IMG/VR virus record: IMGVR_UViG_3300042547_000074
Coordinates: 1 to 62,189 of that record
Length of the DNA stretch: 62,189 nucleotides
Direction: 5' to 3' (one strand)
Source of the DNA: a virus
In this document: positions 6,528-15,535 of the stretch, piece after piece
Numbering within the stretch: position 1 is the first letter of the stretch
How the letters are laid out: every line of letters starts with the position of its first letter
The notes under the pieces: model-generated
The model's database searches: none
What the model saw: the letters and a program-made list of their open reading frames with translations, nothing else
What the model was told of the DNA's origin: nothing
Translations under genes and position numbers: made by a program

Positions 6528-6551
6528 GTTATCCGAACCGGTTCGGGTAAC
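6528..6551. promoter_or_regulatory. 24-bp palindrome, copy 5 (nearly perfect)
   Basis: Reads GTTATCCGAACC then GGTTCGGGTAAC, one base pair from a perfect palindrome. Here the site is upstream of the -35 of the leftward promoter, whereas copies 1 and 3 are downstream of their promoters. Confidence 0.8.
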
Positions 6552-6758
6552 TTTGTTCAATGAAAACAAGGGGGTAGGGGTAACTACCTAGGGGGAACGC
6601 GACACCCACCCGCCCCCCACCCCCCAAGCACAGGTAAAGCAGCCCGCGCCTATATACATACTATTTTGCACAACCAATCACGTTCCCCCAGAAACACCCC
6701 CCTTACAAAACCAAATCAAGACCCCCCACCCCCTATATATTTTTAGTAGGATTCCTCC

Positions 6759-6779
6759 GGCTTCGCTATTAGCGAAGCC
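6759..6779. other. Perfect 9-bp stem hairpin in the control region
   Basis: GGCTTCGCT (6759-6767), loop ATT, AGCGAAGCC (6771-6779). No T-run follows on either strand, so a terminator is unlikely. A DNA structure or protein site is possible. Confidence 0.5.
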
Positions 6780-6804
6780 CCCCGTCATGGGACCCAACCT
6801 CCCC

Positions 6805-6833
6805 TTGCCCCCGTAGGGGGTATATTATATAAT
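6805..6833 (+). promoter_or_regulatory. Late (rightward) promoter
   Basis: TTGCCC (6805-6810), 17-bp spacer 6811-6827, consensus TATAAT (6828-6833). It is the best plus-strand promoter before the terminase genes and leaves a leader of about 245 bases. Confidence 0.65.
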
Positions 6834-7085
6834 CGTACTGCGCCTCGCCCCCGTTCTCTCCCCGTGGTGTGTTGCGGATAACAGGAATAAACGTCGTCTA
6901 ACCCAGCGACGGGCGCTCCGACTTGCTTCTTGGCGGTATTTCGCTATAGCCCCCGCTCCCTCCCCTAACGGGGTAACCCGGATAATCAGCAGCATCGCCC
7001 GCTGCTGGGGGGCCGGACCCGCTTTACACGCACCCCCTACGACACTATAGACAAGGTCTGCTCCCCCAAACCGGACGCTGCACTA

Positions 7086-7703
7086 ATGTCAAAAGTAAAG
7101 TTGAACCCGACGGGCGATGTCCCTCTTCCGTATAGTCCGGAAGATGTAGGGGCCCCCAGCTTTATGGATGAGCTAACGGCGTCAGCCAATACGGCTGACT
7201 TCTTGGAAGAGATGGGCGTACCGCTGGAAGTGGACCCCTCGACGTTCGAGAGGGAGAAGGCGCTCCTCGAAGGAGCCATCAAGGGCCAGCATGTGGCCCC
7301 CCTAACCAATTATGCGACAGCACTGGGTGCTAAGGCGTTTCTTCAGCAGTACGGCCAGAACTTGGCGTTCGATGCGGGTCAGGTGCGCGCTGCGCTTACC
7401 AATAAGCTGTTAGAGATAGCCAACTGTGGCGAGACCAAGTTTGAGCTTAAGGCACTGGAGCTCCTTGGTAAGCACAGCGATATCAGCCTGTTCACCCAGC
7501 GCAGCGAGATCAACATCAACTACAACAGCCCCGAGGCACTCGAAAGCGCCATCAAGGAGCGGGTCAAGCGCCTGCTGGACGCTGAAGTGGTGGATGTGAC
7601 CCCGATCAACGTCTCACTCGATGAAGAGTTTGGTGTGTTTGCCTCCGAGGAAGAGGAAGAGGAAGAGGAAGAGGACGAGACCCCCGAAGGGAACGATGAG
7701 TAA
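7086..7703 (+). CDS. terS: Terminase small subunit
   Basis: A 205-aa protein directly ahead of the large terminase, sharing one base with it (TAATG). The central helical region contains KALELLGKHSDISLF, a phrase typical of phage small terminase subunits, and the C-terminus is a run of Glu/Asp (about residues 185-205). Small subunits bind the packaging site and recruit the large subunit. No strong SD precedes ATG 7086. Call rests on motif and position. Confidence 0.75.
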   Translation: MSKVKLNPTGDVPLPYSPEDVGAPSFMDELTASANTADFLEEMGVPLEVDPSTFEREKALLEGAIKGQHVAPLTNYATALGAKAFLQQYGQNLAFDAGQVRAALTNKLLEIANCGETKFELKALELLGKHSDISLFTQRSEININYNSPEALESAIKERVKRLLDAEVVDVTPINVSLDEEFGVFASEEEEEEEEEDETPEGNDE

Positions 7704-9226
7704 TGGCGTCCAACATCAGCCTAGCTGATCTACCAAAGATTCTTCCCTTGCTCCCGGTGCACGAGCAGGAGCGGCTGCTAGCCGAGCTGGAGAAGCTGTC
7801 CGAGCTGAAGAGCCGCAAGCTGTGTCAAAACAACTTCCTCGCCTTTGTAAGAGAAGTATGGCCGACCTTTATTGCTGGCCGGCACCATGCCAAGATGGCA
7901 AATGCGTTCGAGCGCGTGGCTAGGGGCGAGTGCAAGCGCCTCATCATTAATATGCCACCCCGGCACACCAAGTCCGAGTTTGCCAGCTACCTGCTACCCG
8001 CATGGTTCCTAGGTAAGTACCCCCATAAGAAGGTCATCCAGTGCTCCCACACAGCTGAGCTGGCGGTAGGCTTTGGCCGTAAGGTGCGTAACCTTGTGGA
8101 TACTGAGGCGTACCACGACATTTTTCCTGACCTGCAACTGTCGGCGGACAGCAAGGCGGCTGGTCGCTGGAACACCAGCAAGATGGGTGACTACTTCGCC
8201 ATCGGTGTGAACGGTGCTGTGACCGGTAAGGGTGCAGACTTGCTCATCGTGGATGACCCGCACTCGGAGCAGGAAGCCGCTCTCGCGGAAGTGAACCCAG
8301 ATATCTACGACAAGACTTACGAGTGGTATACTTCTGGTCCTCGTCAGCGTCTGCAACCGGGCGGCTCCATCATTATCGTCATGACCCGGTGGTCAAAGCG
8401 CGACCTGACCGGGCAGATACTCAAAGATGCGTCGGCTAACGAGAGCATTGGCGAGTGGGAAGTCATTGAGTTTCCTGCCATTTTGCCCAGCAGCAAGCCG
8501 CTGTGGCCTGAGTTCTGGGAGCTGGACGAGCTTCTCAAGGTTAAGCGCGACGTCCCTAACTCCAAGTGGATGGCGCAGTACCAGCAGAACCCGGTGTCGG
8601 AGTCTGCGGCTATTATTAAGCGTGAGTGGTGGAAGACGTGGGAGTCTGACACACCGCCCCAGTGCGACTTCATCCTGCAAAGCTGGGATACGGCCTTCGA
8701 GAAGACGCAGCGAGCGGACTATTCCGCCCAGACCACGTGGGGTGTGTTTTACCACTCAGACGACAATGGCATATCTCAGGCCAATATTGTCCTCCTTAAC
8801 GCGTCGCGCGACCGTGTGGAGTTCCCCACGCTCAAGCAGTGGGCCATCGACGAGTATAAAGAGTGGGACCCGGACAGCGTCATCATTGAAAAGAAGGCGT
8901 CAGGGGCACCGCTCATCTACGAGATGCGCGCCATGGGGATACCCGTGCAGGAGTTCACCCCGACAAGGGGCAACGACAAGATCAGCCGTCTGAACGCGGT
9001 TGCGGACATATTTGCCTCTGGGCGTGTCTGGGCCCCGGCGACCCGCTGGGCCGAGGAGGTTATTGACGAGGTGGCTGAGTTTCCTGCCGGCAGCCACGAT
9101 GACTTTGTTGATACCGTATCCATGGCGATGCACAGGTTCCGGCGCGGAGGCTATATATCTACTACGCTAGACGCAGAAGACGAACCGCTGTACTTTAGAA
9201 GTCGCAAGCAACAAGGGTACTACTGA
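7703..9226 (+). CDS. terL: Terminase large subunit (packaging ATPase-nuclease)
   Basis: A 507-aa protein, normal length for the family. The ATPase domain has a variant Walker A PPRHTKS (85-91) and Walker B LLIVDDP (180-186). The RNase H-like nuclease domain has SWDTAFEK (about 327), an IIEKKASG strand and HDDFVD near the C-terminus, supplying the metal-binding acidic residues. It docks on the portal and pumps DNA into the prohead. It shares one base with each neighbour, so terS-terL-portal are translationally coupled. Confidence 0.97.
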   Translation: MASNISLADLPKILPLLPVHEQERLLAELEKLSELKSRKLCQNNFLAFVREVWPTFIAGRHHAKMANAFERVARGECKRLIINMPPRHTKSEFASYLLPAWFLGKYPHKKVIQCSHTAELAVGFGRKVRNLVDTEAYHDIFPDLQLSADSKAAGRWNTSKMGDYFAIGVNGAVTGKGADLLIVDDPHSEQEAALAEVNPDIYDKTYEWYTSGPRQRLQPGGSIIIVMTRWSKRDLTGQILKDASANESIGEWEVIEFPAILPSSKPLWPEFWELDELLKVKRDVPNSKWMAQYQQNPVSESAAIIKREWWKTWESDTPPQCDFILQSWDTAFEKTQRADYSAQTTWGVFYHSDDNGISQANIVLLNASRDRVEFPTLKQWAIDEYKEWDPDSVIIEKKASGAPLIYEMRAMGIPVQEFTPTRGNDKISRLNAVADIFASGRVWAPATRWAEEVIDEVAEFPAGSHDDFVDTVSMAMHRFRRGGYISTTLDAEDEPLYFRSRKQQGYY

Positions 9227-11748
9227 TGGCTATCGACAAGGCGCTTAACCCCGCCCCTACCGGTTTGACTGCTATGAAACCGACGTTGGACCTCGACAAG
9301 CAATATGCCGAGCCGACGCCGCCGGATGAAGGTGCCTTGGAGATTGAGATTGAAGACCCGGAGCGGGTTACCATCGGTACCGGCGACATGGAAATCATCA
9401 TCGACCCCGATGATGAGGACGAGGAAGATTCGGAGTTTGTAAGTAACCTTGCCGAGGACATGGACGACGGGCAGCTGACCGAGCTGGCGGGTGACCTGCT
9501 AGGTGAGTTTGACGAGGATATCAGCAGCCGTAAGGACTGGATACAGACTTACGTAGATGGGCTTGAGCTGCTGGGGATGAAGGTCGAGGACCGCACCGAG
9601 CCGTGGCCCGGTGCCTGCGGTGTGTACCACCCGCTCCTGTCAGAGGCTCTGGTCAAGTTCCAAGCCGAGACCATGATGGAGACGTTCCCGGCGCAGGGGC
9701 CGGTGCGGACTAAGGTCATTGGTAACGAGACGCCTGAGAGGCGCGATGCTGCCCAGCGTGTGCAGCAGGACATGAACCACCAGCTTACCGACATCATGGT
9801 GGAGTATCGGCCCGAGCACGAGCGGATGCTGTGGGGTCTGGGCCTGTCAGGTAATGCGTTCAAGAAGGTGTACTTCGACCCGAGCCTTGGCCGCCAGACG
9901 GCTATGTATATCCCTGCCGAGGACGTGGTGGTGCCCTATGGGGCGTCTAACATCGAGACGGCGGAGCGCGTTACCCATGTGATGCGCAAGACGCCTAACG
10001 AGCTGAAGAAGCTGCAAGCGTCGGGCTTTTACCGCGAGGCGGACCTGCCAGAGCCCAGCGACGTGCTGGACGAGGTGGAGAAGGCTATCGCAGAGAAGAT
10101 GGGCTTCCGCGCGTCCAGTGACGACCGCTACAAGCTGCTCGAAATGCACGTCGACCTTGTTATTGAGGACGACAAGTTTGCCAAGGATGAGGCCAAGGCC
10201 GGCATTGCCGTGCCTTATGTAGTGACCATCGACAAAGCCTCGTCGACCATTCTGGCTATCCGGCGCAACTGGGACCCGGAGGACGACCTCAAGCAGAAGC
10301 GCAACCACTTCGTACACTACGGCTACGTGCCGGGGTTCGGCTTCTATGCCTTCGGCCTCATCCACCTCATCGGTGCGTTTGCCAAGTCAGGCACGAGCAT
10401 CATTCGCCAGCTGGTTGACGCGGGTACGCTGAGCAACCTGCCCGGTGGCTTCAAGACCAAGGGCCTGCGGGTCAAGGGGGACGATACCCCCATCGCTCCG
10501 GCTGAGTGGCGCGACGTGGACGTCGCCAGTGGTACGATGCGCGACAACATCATGCCGCTGCCGTATAAGGAGCCAAGCCAAGTCCTGTTCGCGCTGCTCC
10601 AGAATATCGTGGATGAAGGCCGGCGGTTCGCCGCTACGGCAGACCTCAAGATCAGCGACATGTCGGGTCAGGCCCCGGTTGGGACCACACTGGCTATCCT
10701 TGAGCGCAGCCTCAAGATGATGTCGGCGGTGCAGGCGCGCATCCACTACGCGATGAAGCAGGAGTTTCGCCTGCTTAAGACCATCATCGCTGACTATACC
10801 CCCAGCAAGTACCCCTACCAGCCCGAGGAAGGCAGTCGCTTCGCTAAGAAGAGCGACTATGACGCGGTGGACGTCATCCCCGTGTCGGACCCCAACGCTG
10901 CCACTATGGCGCAGAAGATCGTCCAGTATCAGGCGGTTATTCAGCTCGCGCAGACGGCTCCGGGTATCTACGACATGCCATATCTGCACCGGCAGATGCT
11001 GGAGGTGCTGGGCATCAAGAACGCCCAGAAGCTGGTGCCGCTACAAGATAGCGACGAGATGAAGCCGCGCGACCCGGTCAGCGAGAATATGGACATCCTG
11101 AATGGCAAGCCCGTGAAGGCGTTTATGTATCAGGACCACGAGGCACACCTCGTCGTTCACATGTCCGCTATGCAGGACCCGAAAATCCAGCAGATGGTGG
11201 GGCAGAGCCCCAACGCGCAGGTCATCATGGCAGCCGCAAACGCTCACATCCAAGAACACTTGGCTTATGAGTACCGCAAGCAGGTGGAAGAGCAGGCTGG
11301 CGTCCCGCTGCCGCCGCCTAACGCCGAGATGGATGAGCGCACCGAGGTCGAGGTCTCCCGTCTGGCTGCTGCTGCCGCTCAGCAGCTGCTCCGCAAGAAT
11401 CAGGCGGAGGCTGCACAGCAGCAGGCCCAGCAGATGGCTCAGGACCCAGTCATGCAGCTTCAACAAGCCGAGCTGCAACTCAAGGCCGAGGAGCTCAAGC
11501 AGAAGGCGCAGAAGCTCCAGATCGACGCCGCAGACAAGGCGGACAGGCTGGACATCGAGCGCGAGCGCATCGCCGCACAGAAGGAGATCGCAGGTCTCAA
11601 CGTCGGTGCCAAGATAGCCACGGACAAAGCGCGGCTGGCATCGGACGAGCAGCTCGAAGGGCTGCGCGTTGGGGTACAAGTTGCTCGTGAGAGCATGATG
11701 GGTGGACAAGCGTCGGCGCAAACCCCGGCGCAGGGGGAAAGTGAATGA
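9226..11748 (+). CDS. Portal protein
   Basis: An 840-aa protein, long for a portal and closest in style to podovirus (P22-type) portals. The EPWPGACGVYHPLL segment (about 125) is a frequent portal signature. The last 150 residues are a Gln/Ala/Lys-rich coiled coil that could form the barrel or a crown inside the head. Twelve copies would form the DNA gate at the capsid vertex, binding terminase and then the adaptor. The gene overlaps terL by 1 base and the next gene by 4 (ATGA). Confidence 0.92.
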   Translation: MAIDKALNPAPTGLTAMKPTLDLDKQYAEPTPPDEGALEIEIEDPERVTIGTGDMEIIIDPDDEDEEDSEFVSNLAEDMDDGQLTELAGDLLGEFDEDISSRKDWIQTYVDGLELLGMKVEDRTEPWPGACGVYHPLLSEALVKFQAETMMETFPAQGPVRTKVIGNETPERRDAAQRVQQDMNHQLTDIMVEYRPEHERMLWGLGLSGNAFKKVYFDPSLGRQTAMYIPAEDVVVPYGASNIETAERVTHVMRKTPNELKKLQASGFYREADLPEPSDVLDEVEKAIAEKMGFRASSDDRYKLLEMHVDLVIEDDKFAKDEAKAGIAVPYVVTIDKASSTILAIRRNWDPEDDLKQKRNHFVHYGYVPGFGFYAFGLIHLIGAFAKSGTSIIRQLVDAGTLSNLPGGFKTKGLRVKGDDTPIAPAEWRDVDVASGTMRDNIMPLPYKEPSQVLFALLQNIVDEGRRFAATADLKISDMSGQAPVGTTLAILERSLKMMSAVQARIHYAMKQEFRLLKTIIADYTPSKYPYQPEEGSRFAKKSDYDAVDVIPVSDPNAATMAQKIVQYQAVIQLAQTAPGIYDMPYLHRQMLEVLGIKNAQKLVPLQDSDEMKPRDPVSENMDILNGKPVKAFMYQDHEAHLVVHMSAMQDPKIQQMVGQSPNAQVIMAAANAHIQEHLAYEYRKQVEEQAGVPLPPPNAEMDERTEVEVSRLAAAAAQQLLRKNQAEAAQQQAQQMAQDPVMQLQQAELQLKAEELKQKAQKLQIDAADKADRLDIERERIAAQKEIAGLNVGAKIATDKARLASDEQLEGLRVGVQVARESMMGGQASAQTPAQGESE

Positions 11749-11939
11749 ACAACGACATCCTCCGCTATCTGGCGGACAAGAACAACGAGGAAATCAAAGT
11801 CCTCGCAGACGATTTGGCGCGTGGGCACGCCAAAGACCACGGAGAGTACAAGTACGCTTGTGGCATTATCCGTGGGTTAATGATGGCCAACAGTTTTCTG
11901 GCCGAGACTGCCCAACGACTGGAGAATGACGATGACTGA
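11745..11939 (+). CDS. Unknown 64-aa protein
   Basis: A small acidic helical protein starting in the ATGA overlap with the portal stop. It lies between portal and co-chaperonin genes in the late unit. No motif. A 75-aa frame at 11702-11929 is an overlapping shadow: it lies mostly inside the portal coding sequence and has no comparable start. Confidence 0.65.
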   Translation: MNNDILRYLADKNNEEIKVLADDLARGHAKDHGEYKYACGIIRGLMMANSFLAETAQRLENDDD

Positions 11940-12360
11940 TACAGAGGACAAAACTCTGTTTGACGAACTACCTACCCTTCGTAAGATGACCAATGTTGAG
12001 GCGACCAACCAGCCCGCCGAAGACAAACCCAAGCAGCTGCCCGAGCCGTCAGGCTATCGCATCCTGTGTGCGGTTCCGGATATCGAAGAGAAGTACAGCA
12101 GCGGGCTTTTTAAGGCCGACATCACTAAGCAGTACGAGGAGCTAACGACTCCGGTGCTTTTTGTGCTGAAGCTGGGCCCTGACGCCTACAAAGATGAGCG
12201 CAAATTCCCCAACGGTCCATGGTGCAAGCCGGGCGATTTCGTCCTGACGCGCCCGATGGCCGGTAGCCGTGTGAAAATCCACGGTAGGGAGTTCCGCATC
12301 TTGAACGATGACAGCATTGAAGCTGTTGTGGAAGACCCGCGAGGCATCTCGCGCGCCTAA
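11932..12360 (+). CDS. GroES-like co-chaperonin
   Basis: A 142-aa protein with a disordered N-terminus and a Cpn10-type beta barrel from about residue 42. It shows GYRILCAVPDIEEKYSSG (the first barrel strand and mobile-loop-like region), CKPGDFVLT and a C-terminal DDSIEAVVEDP. GroES-like phage proteins (T4 gp31, for example) cap host GroEL for capsid protein folding, and this gene sits just ahead of scaffold and capsid genes. Start 11932 is chosen over 11926 because GGAG at 11921 is then properly spaced. It overlaps the preceding gene by 8 bases. Confidence 0.85.
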   Translation: MTDTEDKTLFDELPTLRKMTNVEATNQPAEDKPKQLPEPSGYRILCAVPDIEEKYSSGLFKADITKQYEELTTPVLFVLKLGPDAYKDERKFPNGPWCKPGDFVLTRPMAGSRVKIHGREFRILNDDSIEAVVEDPRGISRA

Positions 12361-12392
12361 CGGAGGCGTTTTTCCGTACAAAGGAGGCCGAA

Positions 12393-13322
12393 ATGGCAAG
12401 TAAACCTGCTGAAGACGACGATTTTTCGTTCGAAATTGAGGACGAGGTCGACGGAAAATCCGAAATTGAGGTTGTTGACGACACTCCGGAGGCTGACCGG
12501 GGCCGAGAGCCTATGCCCAAGGACATCGTCGAGGAGTTGGAGAGCGATGAGCTTGAAGACTACTCCGATAAGGTCAAAACGCGCCTCAAGCAGATGAAAA
12601 AGGTCTGGCACGACGAGCGCCGCGAGAAAGAACGCGTGCTCCGCGAGCAGCAGGAGGCCCTTAGCGCCGCTCAACGACTGTTGGAAGAGAACCGTCGACT
12701 GCGGAAAACCTTGTCGGAAGGCGAGCAGTCACTCGTTGGTAGCTATAAGCAGACCGCCGAGTATGAAATCGACGCAGCCCGTCGGGCTTACCGCGATGCG
12801 TACGAGTCTGGGGACGCTGACAAGGTCGTTGACGCTCAAGAAAAGCTCTCGCGGGCTACTTTGCGGCTTCAGCAGGTAGAAAATTACAGACCCACTTTAC
12901 AGGACTCGGGTACTGAGGTAGACATAGTACCGCAGCAGGCACAACAGCCCCGGCTCGACCAGAGAACGATTACGTGGCAAGAGCGTAATACGTGGTATGG
13001 AACCGATCCGGAGATGACTGCGTCGGCTCTCGGGCTTCACCAGAAGCTCGTTAATGAACGTGGCCCGCAGTACGTGGGTACCGACGAATATTGGACGGCG
13101 GTTGACAAAACAATCCGTCGTAGGTTCCCCGATTACTTCGGGGAGGAAGAGGCTCCAAGAACCTCTCAACGCGAAACCAAGAGTTCGCAGGTCGTAGCTC
13201 CCGCTTCACGCAGCCGGTCCCCCAAGAAGATTGTGCTGAAACAGTCCCAGTTGTCTATCGCTAAACGTCTGGGTCTTACTCCCGAGCAATATGCTCGTGA
13301 ACTTTTGAAGACGGAGAACTAA
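12393..13322 (+). CDS. Scaffolding protein
   Basis: A 309-aa highly charged protein. Residues 1-55 are acidic, 60-170 form a long coiled coil, then comes a conserved-looking stretch with WQERNTWYGTDPEMTASA, and the C-terminus is a basic helical segment (SIAKRLGLTPEQYARELL), typical of the capsid-binding end of podovirus scaffolds. It sits between portal and capsid genes. Very strong SD AAAGGAGG. It would direct prohead assembly and then leave. Confidence 0.85.
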   Translation: MASKPAEDDDFSFEIEDEVDGKSEIEVVDDTPEADRGREPMPKDIVEELESDELEDYSDKVKTRLKQMKKVWHDERREKERVLREQQEALSAAQRLLEENRRLRKTLSEGEQSLVGSYKQTAEYEIDAARRAYRDAYESGDADKVVDAQEKLSRATLRLQQVENYRPTLQDSGTEVDIVPQQAQQPRLDQRTITWQERNTWYGTDPEMTASALGLHQKLVNERGPQYVGTDEYWTAVDKTIRRRFPDYFGEEEAPRTSQRETKSSQVVAPASRSRSPKKIVLKQSQLSIAKRLGLTPEQYARELLKTEN

Positions 13323-13323
13323 T

Positions 13324-13809
13324 ATGACTCGTGGTACTCGTACGTTTGACGACGTCGTTGGTGAGCTGGAGGAAGTGCGTGCACCCCGCCAGACGCGTGA
13401 AGAGGAAAAGCGCTTTCAGACTTGGGCACCGGCTTCGACGTTGCCTGAACCTGATAAGCAGCCGGGATATGACTATCGCTGGATTCGTGTTTCCACGATG
13501 AACGAGAAGGACCCCCGGAACATCTCGGCTAAGTTGCGCGAAGGTTGGGAACCTGTTCGTATTGAAGAGCAGCCCCAGTTTCGCCTGATGATTGACCCAG
13601 ATAGCCGCTTCAAAGACAACATCGAAGTCGCAGGGTTGCTGCTTTGCAAGGCCCCGAAGGAACTGATGAGGCAGCGCAAAAATTATTTTGCGCAGAAAAA
13701 TCAGGCCCAGATGGACTCAGTGGACAACAACTTTATGCGAGAGAACGATGCTCGTATGCCGCTCTTCCGTGAGAAGAGGTCATCGACATCATTTGGTAAA
13801 GGCAAATAA
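13324..13809 (+). CDS. Head-module protein, unknown (161 aa)
   Basis: Starts 1 bp after the scaffold stop. It contains GYDYRWIRVSTMNEKDP and a basic Gln-rich tail. Proteins of this size with a YRWIR phrase recur beside capsid genes of marine and freshwater podoviruses, usually unassigned. It may be a minor head or morphogenesis factor. No enzymatic motif. Confidence 0.75.
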   Translation: MTRGTRTFDDVVGELEEVRAPRQTREEEKRFQTWAPASTLPEPDKQPGYDYRWIRVSTMNEKDPRNISAKLREGWEPVRIEEQPQFRLMIDPDSRFKDNIEVAGLLLCKAPKELMRQRKNYFAQKNQAQMDSVDNNFMRENDARMPLFREKRSSTSFGKGK

Positions 13810-13820
13810 AGGAGCTAGAG

Positions 13821-14438
13821 ATGGCATATCCGTCTGTTACCAGCCCCTACGGGCTGATCCCGATCAATCTGATCGGCGGGCAGGTTTTTGCCGGTTCGAC
13901 TCGCTTGCTGCCCATCGCCACTAACTCTTCGACGGCCATCTTCTATGGTGACGTCGTGAAGTTGCTGGCTGGTGGTACGGTTGGCAAGGACACCGGTACT
14001 GACGCTGCTACGCCGGTTGGTGTTTTCCTCGGTTGCACCTACACCGATCCGGTGTTTGGTAAGACCTTCCGTCAGTACTACCCCGGCACCACGAACATCT
14101 CCGACATTCAGGCATACGTCCTTGATGATCCGGACGCTCTGTTCAAGGTTGCCGTGTGCGCCGGCACCAACTCGAACACCGTCAGCTTCCTGACTCAGGC
14201 TGCTGTCGGCTCGAACGTGAAGCTGGCTAACGGTGCTAACAACGTGGGTTCAACCATCACGGGCAACTCCAAGGTCGGCGTTGACTCGACCGAAGGTACG
14301 AGCTCGGCATGGCCGATCCGCGTGATTGATGTTGTCCCCGAAACCGCTCTGGCGGGTAACCCCGGTTCTTACACCGAAGTTATCGTCAAGTGGAATCAGG
14401 GTATGCATCAGTACCTGAACCCCACTGGCCTCGCATAA
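13821..14438 (+). CDS. Putative capsid decoration protein
   Basis: A 205-aa Gly/Ser/Thr-rich beta protein starting MAYPSVTSPYGLIPI, with strong SD AAAGGAGC. It directly precedes the major capsid gene. The composition (few Lys, many small residues) and position fit a head decoration or auxiliary capsid protein. The N-terminal SPYGLIPINLIGGQV phrase is familiar from phage head clusters. Function not proven by sequence. Confidence 0.7.
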   Translation: MAYPSVTSPYGLIPINLIGGQVFAGSTRLLPIATNSSTAIFYGDVVKLLAGGTVGKDTGTDAATPVGVFLGCTYTDPVFGKTFRQYYPGTTNISDIQAYVLDDPDALFKVAVCAGTNSNTVSFLTQAAVGSNVKLANGANNVGSTITGNSKVGVDSTEGTSSAWPIRVIDVVPETALAGNPGSYTEVIVKWNQGMHQYLNPTGLA

Positions 14439-14450
14439 GGAGACTGAACA

Positions 14451-15362
14451 ATGGCTATTTCACGCGCACAGCTCCTCAAGGAGCTCCTGCCCGGCCTGAA
14501 CGCCCTGTTCGGTCTGGAATACGCCCGCTATGGCGAAGAGCATAAGCAAATCTTCGAGACTGAAAGCTCTGAGCGTTCGTTCGAAGAAGAAACCAAGCTG
14601 TCGGGCTTCTCGGCTGCTCCGGTTAAGAACGAAGGTTCTGCCATTGCTTATGACAACGCTCAGGAAGTCTTCACGGCTCGCTACAACCATGAGACGATTG
14701 CCCTCGGGTTCTCGCTCACGGAAGAAGCCATCGAAGACAACCTGTATGACAGCCTCTCGGCTCGTTATACCAAAGCGTTGGCCCGTGCCATGGCGTACAC
14801 CAAGCAGACCAAGGCTGCTGCGGTCTTGAACAACGGTTTTGACTCGGACTACCCCGGTGGTGACGGTCAGCCGCTGTTTTCGAGCGCTCACCCGCTGGTC
14901 TCCGGTGGTACCAACTCGAACATCCCCAGCACGCCAGCTGACCTGAACGAAACGTCGCTTGAAGCGGCTGTCATTCAGATCGCTGCGTGGACGGATGAAC
15001 GTGGCCTGCTCATCGCGGCTAAGCCGCGTAAGCTGGTGGTTCCGCCGAGCCTGATGTTCGTTGCGACCCGACTGCTGGAGACTGAACTCCGCGTGTCGAC
15101 CGCCGACAACGACATCAACGCCATCAAGAGCAACGGCTCGATCCCGGAGGGTTACACTGTTAACCACTTCCTGACCGACACCGATGCTTGGTTCCTGACG
15201 ACCGATGTTCCGAATGGTCTGAAGCACTTCGTCCGTACCCCGCTCGCTCAGAGCATGGACGGCGACTTCGACACCGGCAACGTCCGTTACAAGAGCCGTG
15301 AGCGTTACTCGTTCGGCTGGTCTGACCCGCTGGGCATGTATGGTTCGGTAGGCGCTGCCTAA
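14451..15362 (+). CDS. Major capsid protein (Mu gpT-like, HK97 fold)
   Basis: A 303-aa protein with features of the Mu gpT major head subunit family: N-terminal GLNALFGLEYARYGEEHKQI, ETIALGFSLTEEAIEDN, and the C-terminal SRERYSFGWSDP phrase. The length fits the family. It would form the icosahedral shell. Strong SD AAGGAGA, and a strong intrinsic terminator follows 29 bp after the stop, consistent with high expression of the scaffold-capsid segment. Confidence 0.9.
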   Translation: MAISRAQLLKELLPGLNALFGLEYARYGEEHKQIFETESSERSFEEETKLSGFSAAPVKNEGSAIAYDNAQEVFTARYNHETIALGFSLTEEAIEDNLYDSLSARYTKALARAMAYTKQTKAAAVLNNGFDSDYPGGDGQPLFSSAHPLVSGGTNSNIPSTPADLNETSLEAAVIQIAAWTDERGLLIAAKPRKLVVPPSLMFVATRLLETELRVSTADNDINAIKSNGSIPEGYTVNHFLTDTDAWFLTTDVPNGLKHFVRTPLAQSMDGDFDTGNVRYKSRERYSFGWSDPLGMYGSVGAA

Positions 15363-15391
15363 GCTAAGTCCTAGGGAAGTTTAGGACTTTG

Positions 15392-15427
15392 AGACCCCCC
15401 GGCGAGAGTCGGGGGGTCTTTTCTTTG
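15392..15427 (+). terminator. Intrinsic terminator after the capsid gene
   Basis: Perfect 10-bp stem AGACCCCCCG (15392-15401) / CGGGGGGTCT (15410-15419), loop GCGAGAGT, then TTTTCTTT. It probably gives a stepped drop in transcription between capsid and tail genes. Confidence 0.9.
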
Positions 15428-15490
15428 TGCTAATAGCGTGATACAAGTACGTCACTAGGTATTTAACCCGTGTCGACTGTCCTAGCAGAC

Positions 15491-15522
15491 GTAGTAGCGA
15501 CGACATGGGTATGTGCTACTAC
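15491..15522 (+). other. Leader hairpin before the 138-aa gene
   Basis: GTAGTAGC (15491-15498) and GCTACTAC (15515-15522) form an 8-bp stem ending just before the SD ACGGAGA of the next gene. It could affect its translation or mark an RNA processing site. No clear promoter is seen in 15428-15535. Confidence 0.5.
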
Positions 15523-15535
15523 ACGGAGATAAATC

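Larger units (their letters stand above)
6552..7085. other. Divergent intergenic control region
   Basis: A 534-bp stretch without a gene between the leftward and rightward arcs. It holds C-rich pyrimidine tracts (6608-6630, 6721-6732), AT-rich TATATA patches near 6650 and 6734, a 9-bp-stem hairpin at 6759-6779, the rightward promoter 6805-6833, and a leader with a CAGCAGC/GCTGCTG stem (6987-6993/7001-7007). Packaging site or origin are possible here too. Confidence 0.6.

Noticed and set aside
5293-6591. 432-codon open frame on the plus strand
   Set aside because: It lies opposite the credible 5617-6435 gene, crosses two terminators and a promoter, has no ribosome-binding site and reads as low-complexity sequence.
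7041-7051. GACACTATAGA matches the SP6/T7-type promoter core ahead of the terminase genes
   Set aside because: No single-subunit RNA polymerase gene is visible, only one copy is seen in the control region, and an 11-base match can arise by chance. It stays worth a look if a polymerase is found in the host.
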